The translations under genes were made by a program, and so were the position numbers. From the NCBI GenBank assembly GCA_024741835.1, contig JAENRP010000126.1, forward strand, positions 1 to 64,000: a stretch of DNA of 64,000 nucleotides. The letters run 5' to 3'. The notes under the pieces were generated by a model, which had not been told where the DNA came from, did not search any database, and saw only the letters and a list, made by a program, of their open reading frames with translations. Position 1 is the first letter of the stretch. Each line of letters begins with the position of its first letter. Below are positions 24,452 through 35,511 of this stretch, one piece after another. The stretch is from Diplocarpon mali. Its lineage: Eukaryota; Ascomycota; Leotiomycetes; Helotiales; Drepanopezizaceae.

Positions 24452-26187
24452 GATTGATACCCTGCTTGTGATGGATTTCTTCTGCTTCTTCGGGGATCGG
24501 TGTTACTCTGGTGCCTCTGTGCATGGCCAATGAATGGTGGCATGCTTGTACCATAGGTCTTATCTTCCCTCTCGGCCGCGGCCGGGGTGTCTTGCGCCGA
24601 ACTGAGCTGTAAGGTGGAGAGGTGTTGGAGGTGGGAGATGGCATGCTGCGTTGGAGTTGCTGTACTCTGACTATCTGCCGCCATCTTGCTTGTTAATCTA
24701 CTGCCGATTGGACGGCTTTTCCTTTCCATCCTGCGCCGAGCAGGGCAGGCGGTTATTAATAATCATGCACGAGGAATGGAATAAAAGGCCAAGTTTTCTC
24801 TGAACCGACGGGCCTGGTGTCGATTTCGTGTGAGGTCACCGAGTCCGTTGATAGTAGAGAGAGCGTTGCAGTTGGAGTCCCTCATATACGTAGTTTGATA
24901 TGGTAGTCGATGGTCGAGACTGATCATGGGTCTACCGCCCCATGGATCCTTGGAGCTCGAGGTCCTGTCGGGGGGGGGCCTGGATTGATGAGAGCTCTCT
25001 GTATCGCCCTGCCAAACAGTCAAGACGAGCCGATATCGAAGGGAATCCGCCTCCAGCTTGTACGAAGGCATTCCCCTCGACGCCAAAGCTCCTTCATCCT
25101 CTCTCGTTCACCCTGTCCGATCGAGCGTGATAAGACCCGTAAGATCCCGATCCCGCCATGCTCGAAAGGCTAAAGCCGAGCGAGCCCATACCCGAGCCCG
25201 AGATTGCCGGACCCGAGACCCGAGACCCGAGACCCGAGACCCGAGACCTGAGATTTGTACGGGTCTTGGGGTCCCGGGACCGGACCGGGACCGGGGACGG
25301 ATTCCGGCCTTTTCTTGTTCTTCTCTTTTGGTTTGGTGATGGACTCGGCTTGAGCAGGAAAGGCTCAGATCTGGTCGTTTCTGCAGCGATTGTTCGGAAG
25401 CGCCGTCGGGGGTGGGCGGGAATAATAAAGGTCGGTATGTTGTTCCATGTCTAAGCTGTGTACGGGCTTGGGCTTCATATATGCACGTGTTGCATTTGTA
25501 TTGGCACTTCGTATTGGGGGGCATGAGATATTCCCCGTCTCTAGTCGGTGCACGGGAGATGCTCGACACTGCTGCTTTCTTGATAGATCCTAGGATCCTG
25601 GTCGGTTGGAGTCTTCGGACCCATCTCCCTCTCATCGTTGCATCCATGCTGCAAGCCGTGCTTTGCAATGGGAACGGCGGCGGATTCACACAGCTTCATC
25701 GTGGGCGGGACTCCCCTGGCTGGAGCCCCCTGCTTACAGAAGTTCGTAGAATCGTGCACAGCCTGCGCATGGGGAGGACTTGTGATCCCAGATATTAATG
25801 CGCTTGATTCGTTCTCCTCCCAAGAGCACTGAGATGATCCCAGAGCTATTGGGAGACGGGAAAACTCTAAACGGGTTCTCCTGTCAATCCCACTGACTTG
25901 TATTATTTGTGAGCCTCCCAATTGGCGGGTGGAGGTGCTCTTCCATATTGTGGGCCGGTTGCAAAGTAAATATACTGAGCACCTCTACTGTACGTTCCGA
26001 TTCGATCGAGGAGCGGTGATCTTGCAGGTGTTCGGTTTTTGTGGGGACCTTTTTATTCAGATTCGAGAAGCCCGGAGAGCATTTCGTTCGACAGCTTTCT
26101 CTCAGATCAACATCATCCCCCTCTGATATTTTGTTTGCGCCGCCGCGAGAACTTCGACGACGTGCTTGAAGCTCGACAACCCTCCAA
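24452..26187. other. Intergenic region (PRP39 / CCP1)
   Basis: No gene is called. It holds a 7-bp tandem repeat with adjoining GC-rich dyads (25211-25300). An antisense open frame (24391-24729) overlaps the end of PRP39; it resembles no family I know and is treated as chance. Confidence 0.5.
25211..25252. repeat. Six-copy heptamer ACCCGAG
   Basis: Five exact ACCCGAG units are followed by one ACCTGAG. Just downstream, 25270-25281 is the perfect 12-bp palindrome GGTCCCGGGACC, followed by further GGACCGG-type repeats. Confidence 0.9.
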
Positions 26188-27403
26188 ATGGCTTCCGCCG
26201 CTCGCAACGTCGCCCGCGCGGCTTTCAAGTCCTCTGCATGCCCCTCCGCCTTCAAGACGTCCGCTCGTAACACGGCGTTCGCCCTCCCGCGCCAGGCTTT
26301 CCGCCAGCAATCCCGCCGTGGATATGCCTCGGAGCCTGCGAAGTCTTCCTCGGGCCTCGGGATTGGCATAGGTGCCCTTGCCCTCGCCGGCGGCGCGGGC
26401 TTCTACTTCTACAACAACGGCACCCTGCTCTCTGGATCGGCCGGAGAGACGAGCGGCCTCGTCACGCCCAAGTTCGAGGACTACCAGAAGGTATACAACG
26501 AGATTGCCTCGAGGTTGGAGGAGAAGGATGATTACGACGACGGCTCCTACGGACCGGTTCTGGTGCGGTTGGCGTGGCATGCCAGCGGCACATACGACAA
26601 GGAGACCCAGACTGGAGGCTCCAACGGGGCGACGATGAGATTCGCCCCTGAAGGGAGCCACGGCGCCAATGCCGGACTGGCCGCTGCGCGCGACTTTCTC
26701 GAGCCTGTCAAGCGTAGGTTGGCCATTGTCGGGCATCGCCACCATTGCTGACCCCCTCGGCAGAGAAGTTCCCATGGATCACGTACTCTGACCTCTGGAT
26801 CCTGGCCGGTGTCTGCGCCATCCAGGAGATGCAAGGGCCGACCATCCCCTACCGACCTGGCCGCAAGGACAAGGACGTCTCGGCCTGCACCCCCGACGGG
26901 CGTCTGCCAGATGCCACCCAGGGCAACAAGCACCTGCGAGACATCTTCTACCGCATGGGCTTCAACGACCAAGAAATCGTCGCGCTGAGCGGTGCCCACG
27001 CTCTCGGCCGCTGTCACGCGGACCGCTCCGGCTTCGTCGGTCCATGGACTTTCTCCCCCACAGTCGTCTCCAACGATTACTACACTCTCCTCTTGAACGA
27101 GAAGTGGCAATGGAAGAAGTGGAACGGCCCCAAGCAGGTAAGCCCCCAAGGCTCCGGTTACCAGGGCAAACCATCTAACCGCCTCGATAGCTCGAAGACA
27201 AGACCACCAAGTCCCTCATGATGCTCCCCACCGACGTCGCGCTCGTCTCGGACAAGGCCTTCAAGGTCTGGGTCGAGAAGTACGCCAAGAACAGCGACCT
27301 CTTCTTCAAGGACTTCGCCGCCTGCATCACCAAACTCTTTGAACTCGGGGTCCCGTTCGCTGAAGGTGCCGAGACCTATGTCTTCAAGCCTACCAACGCG
27401 TAG
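26188..27403 (+). CDS. CCP1: Cytochrome c peroxidase, mitochondrial
   Basis: Class I haem peroxidase of the intermembrane space; it reduces H2O2 using ferrocytochrome c. My model is join(26188..26713,26764..27137,27191..27403), 370 aa; both introns (50 and 53 nt) have CTGAC/CTAAC branch sites. Residues 1-50 form a basic presequence ending near RRGYASEPA, followed by a hydrophobic stretch (about 56-76), the bipartite signal of this protein. Distal residues are R127, W130 and H131 ([15 protein letters not shown]). The proximal haem ligand is H254 ([16 protein letters not shown]). W270 in GPWTFSPT is the radical tryptophan, and the aspartate of [10 protein letters not shown] pairs with the proximal histidine. 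Each equals the yeast number plus 79. The radical tryptophan supports cytochrome c rather than ascorbate peroxidase. Confidence 0.96.
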
Positions 27404-29398
27404 ACATCCCATGATACCCATAGACCGCGATAGAAGTGTTGGGGTGGATTGACCCGGACCCAAGGTCAGGAGTTCCTGCGGCGATCACTGCATAGATCGT
27501 AGACTGTCTCTTGTAGTTTCCTCTCTTCCGGTCTGTTAGCTTGAAGAAGATCTGTAGTGTACGAATACTTGAGCGATGGTAGATTGCCAATAGAAGAAGA
27601 CTGAAACCAGGCCGCCTTGTGTCTTTGTGACGCTTTCATTTGCGTAGGACGCAATCGGGTCGCGAAATCTCGACAGCCCGCACGGATTTGGGGAGGAAAC
27701 CCGCGATGAGAGATGAGAGACGAGGGACGCGAGGAGAGAGGGGAGACGTCGAGATCAGCTGACGTCGCTCGCTTGCAACTAACCTATTGACATTACCTAC
27801 TGATATACTGATACACTAACCCACTGACAATACCTACTGATATACTGACATGCCAACCTACTGACATTACCTACTGACATACTACCCTACTGAAATACTA
27901 ACCACTCACCTACCGCCCACCTCCCCCCGAGCCTCATTACATGTCAATTCGTGACCACGCCTGGACCCAAGCTCCACGCGTTCTCCCGAGTAGTCAGCAG
28001 CTGCCAGCGTCGAGAAATCCCATATACTCCACGCTGCATACCTACCAACCACCGAATTTGCCGATCACGATCCAGTCAACTCGCCAAAGGTACGTACGTG
28101 TACCCGTGGTGCCATCCAGGGTGGAAACTCTCACTTCTACTCCTTTCGTAGCGTGGAGGATGGTGCATGCGAGCCAGATGGGCGGGCCACATACTATGTC
28201 GATGAGGGGAGAGGGCTCCCCTTGCCGGCGCCGGTTTTTCCCTTGGTTTCGGCAGCATCTGATGTCCACGGCGTCTCTTTTCCTCTCGTCGTCCTCGTAT
28301 GCGGCGAGGAGAGAAGGGTGTTTCCCCAGGTCAAGGCTTGCTCTTCGTCGTTGGTGAGGTGAGGTAGAATGGAGGCAGTCTCGAATCCGGGGAAGGGCGC
28401 TACCCTACACCAGGTGACGCGACCCAGGTCACTACTTCAGATCTGTCTGCATCCCATTCCGGTAGGTTGACGAAAAGCTCGCTCTCATCATCCCACGAAA
28501 GGAATCCGGGTTTCTACGAATCACGTCGAAACGACCGCAATAGTATCGACATGGCTTCCTTCCCCTGGCCCTACAAACCGGCCGAAGGTGCCGCTGCTCG
28601 CAACGCGGGGGATGCGGATACAAAACAACCTTCTGTACATCGGGCGAAACCACGGGAACCTGTATCCCGACGAGAGTCTGCGACCCCCGGTGAGGAGATT
28701 CCCGGTGCTGGATAACCTCTTTTGCCCTCACACCTCTGATGGCCTCTCCTCATCTGGATGGCTTGAACACTGGGCGATTATCCTCGAGTCGGATTGGGGG
28801 GGGGCTGGAGGGACGCTAATAAGATGCAGTGCCTACTGCCGTCTAGCAGCTGGCATGGAAGCTTTCCGAGTGGCGGATAGAGTGTTGAATGAGATGCAGG
28901 AGAAGGAGAGTCGGTACGAGCTTGGGTCTCTGTTGCATACAAACGAGAGGGATCAAAGAATATGTTGCAAAGCGCCGTGACTCGAGAAAGAGCCAGCGAG
29001 ACCAGACTCGCTTGTGCCCCGGAAGGAAATACACACAGGGCCTCTTTCCAACTCGATACCTTGATCCGCGCGTGACGCCGGTGGGAGAACCGAATTGGCC
29101 CTCGGCTCAGACACCCCAAGCCGAACAGGATAGACGCGCTTCTATCCTCTATCGCGGGCGGAAGGGCAAGGAGGGGAGGGAAAGACTTCACACCCAAGAT
29201 CCACGTACCAGCCGCCCTGTAAGACCCATAGTGTGATCCATTTCCCATGCGTAGATACACTAAGAAAAAGAAAACCGGAGCAGTATTACCACCTAAGTCA
29301 CGTATGAATCATCCATCCGAGAGACAAAGCCTCCGCCAGCCCAAGCCTCGTATCAAACAATCGAAGCACCTCGACCAGACCGCAGATCCAGAGAGAGA
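27404..29398. other. Convergent intergenic region (CCP1 / secreted protein gene)
   Basis: About 2 kb with no supportable coding sequence. Positions 27781-27902 hold an imperfect repeat. Several open frames on both strands between 27940 and 29260 lack family resemblance and splice logic. Confidence 0.5.
27781..27902. repeat. Imperfect CCTACTGA / ATACTGA repeat tract
   Basis: The tract is a chain of units such as ATTACCTACTGA, TATACTGA, ACTAACCCACTGA and CATACTACCCTACTGA. The core CTGA(C/T/A) recurs about every 8-20 bases. Units are diverged, so this is an old or impure minisatellite. Confidence 0.75.
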
Positions 29399-30084
29399 CT
29401 AGATGACCACCAAGCTGCCGCCAACCGAGACGGAGGGAGTCTGGCACGAGGTTCCAAGCCCGAGCGGCACCCCGGCTGGGCTTGGGTAGCAGTAGGTGCC
29501 GACGTAGATCTCACCTCTGAGGACCGTGGCAGTGCTGTGGGAAGACTCGGGTCAGCAGTGATCCTCGACCGCCGTTCTCGCTTCTCTCCTGCCCTCTCCT
29601 GGATTCCCTGACCAGCAGCCTCTGATGCTGATACAGACACAAACGCAAGAGCAGAAAATCAATGAGAGGAAGCAACGAGACGGAGGAAGACAGTGGGAGG
29701 GGGGTAAACAAAGAAACAACCCCCACAAAGACTCAAAAAGACTCGAAAAGAAGACACCTACCCGTTACACCCCGCCAGCCTCTCCCAAACCACCAACCCA
29801 TGACCTCCCGTGAACTCGAAGCTGATATCCGGATCCACACACACGACCGGCCTATCGCTCGTCTCCGTCGCGCCCCGAAGCAGACACGTCGACGACGCCA
29901 GGCCGGCTCCGTCGCTGTACGAGAAGGAGACCTGAGCCGGCGTGGGGTTGGAGCCGGACGGCGTGAAGGTGGAGAAGCGCGAGATGGTGAAGGACGATGG
30001 CGTCGGTGGGGGGCAGGCGGCGGGGAGGCTGGAGACTCGGGCCACGGAGGCGAGGCTCAGGGCGAGGGCGAGGAGTAGGTGCAT
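29399..30084 (-). CDS. Small secreted six-cysteine protein (function unknown)
   Basis: My model is complement join(29399..29534,29762..30084), 152 aa. The 227-nt intron has a GTAGGT donor and a CTGAC branch site before CCCACAG, and phase is kept (GG|C glycine). Residues 1-19 are a clear signal peptide (hydrophobic core LLLALALSLASVA). The mature chain is about 133 residues with six cysteines at 24, 67, 82, 106, 123 and 138, an even number that fits three disulphides. The pattern (FTISRFSTFTPSGSNPTPA, SFEFTGG, TYCYPSPAG, ending in a beta-like PSVSVGGSLVVI) resembles small secreted fungal proteins of cell-wall or effector type, possibly AltA1-like. I do not recognise a named family with certainty. 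No transmembrane segment follows the signal and no GPI signal is visible. Confidence 0.75.
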
Positions 30085-31540
30085 CCTGACGTGACGGCCG
30101 TGGCTGGCTTTGTCTTGCTGAGGTGGTGAAGTGGTGAGGGTTTTCTGCTCTGGAGGCGCTGGAGGATGTGGTTTGCGTGGTGTGCTCTGAAGGGTGGCTG
30201 TTCGTCAGATAGAGGACGGTAGCAAGGAGTATTGAATTTACGGCTGCATGAAGAAGGGCCTCGCTGGTGATGCTCGGCTGCTTGGATTGCTGTGCACGGT
30301 GACGAGATGAGGACTTACGTGGGTGATCCGCTGTGGTATAAGTCACAAGCTTGATTCTCTTCTTGGACGGTGGGTAACGTCTATATAAATGAGTAAATTG
30401 CCAGCTTGAGTCCTTCGGTATGTAGTAGGATAGCGTTTGATGATAGTTGGGGAGACGGCCTTGCGAGATAAACAGGCAAGTAAACAAATCAATAAAGGTG
30501 CGCAGAAGATAAACTTATACCCCTCGGTATTCACTCACCTCACCGAGCGCATCTTTCATAGCTGCCAGCACTAGTGACCATGCCCACCGCCTCGCTGACA
30601 GCCTTGGGCCATAACGCTCAGCCTACAGTGTAAGCAAGAGGCAAACTATTGCCGTATTGATCGGGAGTGCACGCGAAACGGTGAGACAAAACCACGAAGT
30701 CAATAATTTTCTCTTCTTCTTTTTTTTTTCTTTTTTTTTTTTGGCTTAGTAGCAATAGCATACCGTGGCACTACGAGAGACGTATCTGATACTGATTTGT
30801 AGTTGAACTAAAGACGACGCGACGAAGCGAAAGATCCCGTAAACAGTGGTTAGAAAATATGACATCTGCAAGCAGCAAGCATTATTTGTGACTGATCTAC
30901 GACGTATTGGGCACGTCAGACTTCACGAAGCCAGGCATTTTGCATGATTTTTGAGCGTCAGAGGGAACTCTGCGCCCGCCAGTACGGGCGCTGTATCGAG
31001 ATGTAGTTCGTACAACAAAAATAGCAGAGAGACGGAAATAGAAAAAAAAGTACGAGGCGGGCGGGAACTGGATTCTTAAGCAAGCCGCATTCAGAAATTT
31101 GTACTGGGACCTACAGCCAACCGGCGATGCCGAGAACATGGTAACGACTCGAGCTGAACAGCAACACAGTCAGAGCCAGGTTTGGTAGATGGCGGTTTGT
31201 CAACAGTTTTCCTGTTTCTCGCTAGACCCGGGATCTCACCAAGTTGATAAGTGTCGGTATAAAGCCCTTTGTACCCCTACACAGGATGCCGCTGAGTAGA
31301 GGGAGGGCGGTAAGCGTTCATACGACGTGGTACAACACAACCAGGTTATTCGATTGCTGAGATATCGAGCCTCTAGCAAGTGTTCCTCTGCCACATGCCA
31401 CAACACCTCCCTTCGCTCTTCCGGGAGGGTACTTGGAGACGGCCCGTTTCAACAGCTGTCATGCCCTCGCGGCCTCCCTCTGTGCTACATGGATGCAGCT
31501 TGAATTCTCAATCACTCATTCTTTTTGCCGAAGAAGCGCC
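30085..31540. other. Intergenic region upstream of the secreted protein gene
   Basis: No gene is supported. It contains the promoter of the minus-strand secreted protein gene and a T-rich run at 30716-30742. The right part contains the 3' UTR of the helical protein gene. Confidence 0.55.
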
Positions 31541-32545
31541 TCATCGTTCCCGCTGGATAATGTCGCTTCTCTCAAGCGGCCTGGTTCCATCGTTCAAGAC
31601 CATTGCTTCTCTGTGCCGTCTTCGGATTTGATCCTCTTCAGAGTTCTGGTCGCGTCGTCTTCTATTGTCGACGAGCATACCCTCAAATTCCTCTCCCGCC
31701 GTGCCCTCGCCGTTTATCATCCGAACCTCTCTCGATGTGATGTCCTTTAAGAGTTCGGCAGGTACCAGTTTTGCCTTGACCAACTGCTGCCTTCCCGCTG
31801 AGTCTCGGAATAATGGCACAACAAGCTCGCTGAGTCGGTGATTACTATGCAAGGAGTCCGCAAACATTATCATGCGGTCGACTCCAGCATCTCCCCAAGG
31901 CTCTTTGGCAAGCCAACGTTCAACAAATCGTGAATTGACAAGCCCCTCGACACCAAACTTCTCGACTAACTGGGCCAAAACCATTAGGCAGTCTTTTTCG
32001 GCTGCATCTCGCAAGTGCCAATTGTCCCATTCGGGATCGAAGGTATTGTGTGGGTAGTCCGTAATTGAGTACTCGAGAGACTTTACCAGCGCTGCCCAGG
32101 CTTCGGGTTTGTTGATCATTCCCACGGTGGCTATCGGGTTGTTAGAGACGAATCTGGGCTCGAGGATGGAACACTAACAGCTGTTGGTCAACATCGTCAG
32201 CGCCCTGATACCCTTCTCTCTCGAGTCGTGTTCTGGCCGAGTGATATACCAAAGCAGCGCGTTGATAGCCTTTTGATCGTGAAGAGCCCGTTCGCAGACG
32301 ATTATTGAAGTAGTCTCTTGAATACAGTAGTTGGAACTGTTGAGTAGCTTTTCCAGGGTACTGATTTTCAGGGAATCTTCCACATCCTGTGTTATGTACT
32401 GAGGTTTGCTCTGATATGGAGGTACCTGGGCTGCGTCACGGTAGTGAACCAGCATCCGTCGCATTACTTCCATCAAGGCGCATGTTGCCAAACCAAAGCC
32501 AAGCATAACAAGTCTGTCATGACCGGCGGGGAGAATCGCCGCCAT
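31541..32545 (-). CDS. Membrane-anchored helical (ARM-like) protein of unknown function
   Basis: My model is complement join(31541..32130,32179..32545), 318 aa. The 48-nt intron has a GTTAGT donor and a CTAAC branch site, and skipping it removes an in-frame TAG. An N-terminal hydrophobic segment (RLVMLGFGLATCALMEVM, about residues 11-28) could anchor the protein in a membrane. The rest is alpha-helical and reminiscent of armadillo-like repeats (LEKLLNSSNYCIQETTSIIV; KAINALLWYITRP; EKGIRALTMLTNS), with a charged Arg/Glu-rich C-terminus. The clean exon structure suggests a genuine conserved fungal gene. I cannot name a function. It shares a 206-bp divergent promoter with NOP14. Confidence 0.75.
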
Positions 32546-32751
32546 GCTTTTGTTACTACATGTGCAATGGCTAAGTCCTTGACGTCGAGAGATATCAATC
32601 AGGTGAATTGTGAAGCATTGCGACTCGCGATCAATAGTGCCGCCTGTGACCGCTTAGGCTAGTCCTCTTTTAGTGCTATTATCGCGATAACTGATTCTTG
32701 ATAGAAAAAAAGATTATGTGTAGCCTTCCCCATCTTCCATTCCACGACTCA
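32546..32751. promoter_or_regulatory. Compact 206-bp bidirectional promoter (helical protein / NOP14)
   Basis: The two ATG codons are only 206 bp apart and point away from each other, so the regulatory sequences and both 5' UTRs must share this interval. An ATG at 32716 in the NOP14 frame would add 12 residues; I prefer 32752 because MPPSQLKRLKASLREQG is the family's usual start. Confidence 0.55.
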
Positions 32752-35511
32752 ATGCCTCCCTCCCAGCTCAAAAGACTAAAAGCTTCTCTGAGAGAGCAGG
32801 GTATTACAGGCCCTCAGCAATCGAAGAAACAGAAAAAGCAAAATGCGCAAAATGGTGTCAACAAGGAGAAGAGAGTGGGGAGAAATGTTACGCTCAACGG
32901 CATCCGGGAGCAGTTCAATCCTTTCGACTTCTCTTCTACCAAGAAGCCAAAGTTCGATGTTACAACAGAGCATTCGCACAAACCTGCCATAAGAAGACCT
33001 GGCCTCCAGAAAAGTAGAGATGAAGAATTACGCCGGCAGGCTTACATCGAAGACCAGCAAAACCGGCGAAAGGTTGGAGGCATTCTGGACAAGCGTTTTG
33101 GAGAAAATGATCCCAGCATGGCTCCCGAGGAGAAGATGTTGGAAAGATTCACAAGGGAGAAGCAAGTAAGGCATAAGAACAGCTCGGCGTTCGATCTGGA
33201 AGACGACGAGGGAGGAGAGCTTACGCATATGGGACAATCGCTTTCTCTTGATGGACCAGCACTCAAGGACGACTACGAGGAATTCGACCTTGGAATTTCT
33301 GACGCAGAGGATAATGCTACAGATGAGGAGCGCCAGCTGAAGCGGAGTCGGTCAGATCTTGAAGGTGAGGTAGACGAGGATGGAGAGGACGGTCCAGAGC
33401 GGAAGAAGTCCAAGCAAGAAGTCATGAAGGAACTCATAGCCAAGTCTAAATTGCACAAATACGAACGTCAGGCTGCAAAAGACAACGACGAAGACGTACG
33501 AGAGGAGCTGGATAAAGAGATGTCGAATATCCATGATCTTTTGCGAGGAATTGGGCGAAAGCCTGCATCTGCGCCCGCCGCGGAGATACCAGGCATGAAT
33601 GCGGACCGTGCGGCTTTGCTGAGTGGAACAGATAAGATCAAATTCGATAAACAGTACGATCAGCGACTGAGACAATTGGCACAAGATGCTCGCGCGGCAC
33701 CTACCGAAAAATCGAAGCCGGAAGAGGAAGTGATCAGGGAGAGGGCCAGGAAGCTGCAACAGTTGGAAGAGAAGAGGCTTCGTCGAATGCAAGGTGAAGT
33801 GGTGGACAGCGACGGAGACGACGGGAAATCGCAAGGCCACGGTCCCCAAAATATAGATGAAGACGACGAGGACGAGTTTGAATTTGGCGTGGGTATCAAG
33901 GTGCGGCCGTCCGTGGCCGATTTAGGATTTGAGGATGAAGACGACTTTCTGATTGACGACGACCTGGTAGCTAGTGGCTCAGAGCAGGACGAGTCTGAAG
34001 ATGAATCGGAAGACCAGGCGCAAGAAGCTGAAGAGGAAGACGACGACGAATTTGTCACGGGACTTCTTACCGAGGAAGAAGCCAAAAGACCGGAATTTTT
34101 GACAGGAGCCAATGGTCCTGTACAAGGAGTCGAGCTTTCTTCTCAGGATGGAGTTGACGGGAACCTGGCATTCAAGTTTATTTGTCCAGAGTCTCATGAA
34201 GAACTACTCGAAGTCACCAAAGGCATTAACATCCTCGACCTGCCAACGGTCATCCAACGGATAAGATCTCTCTACCACCCTAAACTTAACAGCGAAAACA
34301 AAGCAAAGCTCGGAAACTTGTCTGTAGCACTCGTGGATCACATTTCATATCTTGCGAACCAAAAGGAACGGCCTCCTTTTAAAATACTAGAAATGACGAT
34401 TCGTCACATCCACTCTCTAGCGAAGATGTTTCCCGTGGACGTCGCCAAAGCTTTCCGCCAGCATCTCGAGGACTGGAACGCTTCGCGGGCGCTCTCTCCT
34501 ACGCCTGGAGATCTGGTACTTCTCACAGCGATCGGCACGGTCTTTCCAACGTCAGATCACTTCCACCAAGTCGTAACTCCTGCTCTTCTTGGCATGGGTC
34601 GTTACCTTGGTCTGAAGATCCCCCAAACTCTGGCAGACTTTGTTACAGGGACATATCTCAGCACCTTGAGTATTCAATACCAAGAATTAGCGAAACGATT
34701 TGTCCCTGAAGTTATGAACTTCATCGAGAATACATTGTCTGTACTAGCGCCTGTGAAACTATCAAAGCTTCCTGGGAGCTTCCCATACCACGAGCCGAAG
34801 ACTTCGGTAAGGATTGAGGCCGCTCCTACGTCGACCAGGAGGCTGAAGTTCTACGACTGTGCACCCGAAGACCTCTCGGAGGACGAGGAGGAGTTGCTCA
34901 AAGCCGCCTTAGTAGACGTAAATTTGAAGCTGGTTGCCGCGGCAGCGGCAACCTGGTCCGAGCAAGCAGCATTCACAGAAGTCTTTTCGCCCGCCCTCAA
35001 AATCGCTCAACACCTCGCCAGCAAAAAGTGCCGGTCGAAGCTCTCCAGCAGTACCCAAGTAAGCCCACTGCGCTTTCTGGACACAACGGCTCACTGACAT
35101 CTCCAGGCGCATATCACGACACTCATGCAGACCCTCACTACACTCCTTTCTCACTCACGCCTGACCCGCCGTCCCCTAGAACTCCACCACCACAGACCCC
35201 TCGCCATCAAAACCTCCATTCCCAAATTCGAAGAATCGTTCAACCCAGAACGACACTACGACCCCGATCGCGAGCGGACGGAGCTGGCTAAGCTCAAGAA
35301 AGAGCACAAGCGTGAGCGGAAAGGCGCGATCAGAGAGCTACGGAAAGATGCGAAGATCCTGGCGAGTAGTAGCCTACGCGAGAAGAAGGAGAGGGACGCT
35401 GCGTACGAGAAGAAACAGAGGAGGTTACTGGCGGAAATCCAGGGTGAGGAGGGCCATGAGAAGAAGCAGTATGAGAGGGAGCGAGAGTGGCGGAAGAAGA
35501 GTAAGAAATGA
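32752..35511 (+). CDS. NOP14: Nucleolar complex protein NOP14 (SSU processome)
   Basis: Needed for 18S rRNA maturation and 40S assembly in the nucleolus. My model is join(32752..35058,35107..35511), 903 aa, the usual size for the family. The 48-nt intron lies near the 3' end and joins ...LSSSTQ to AHITTLMQTL. The N-terminus is basic (LKASLREQG, KKQKKQ), then the family block FNPFDFSSTKKPKFDV and RRKVGGILDKRFGENDPSM. Strongly acidic stretches cover about residues 366-440. The conserved C-terminal half contains helical segments (ILDLPTVIQRIRSLYHPKL, LVLLTAIGTVFPTSDHFH). It ends in a long Lys/Arg/Glu coil (RKGAIRELRKDAKILAS ... EREREWRKKSKK), as in yeast Nop14. Confidence 0.95.
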
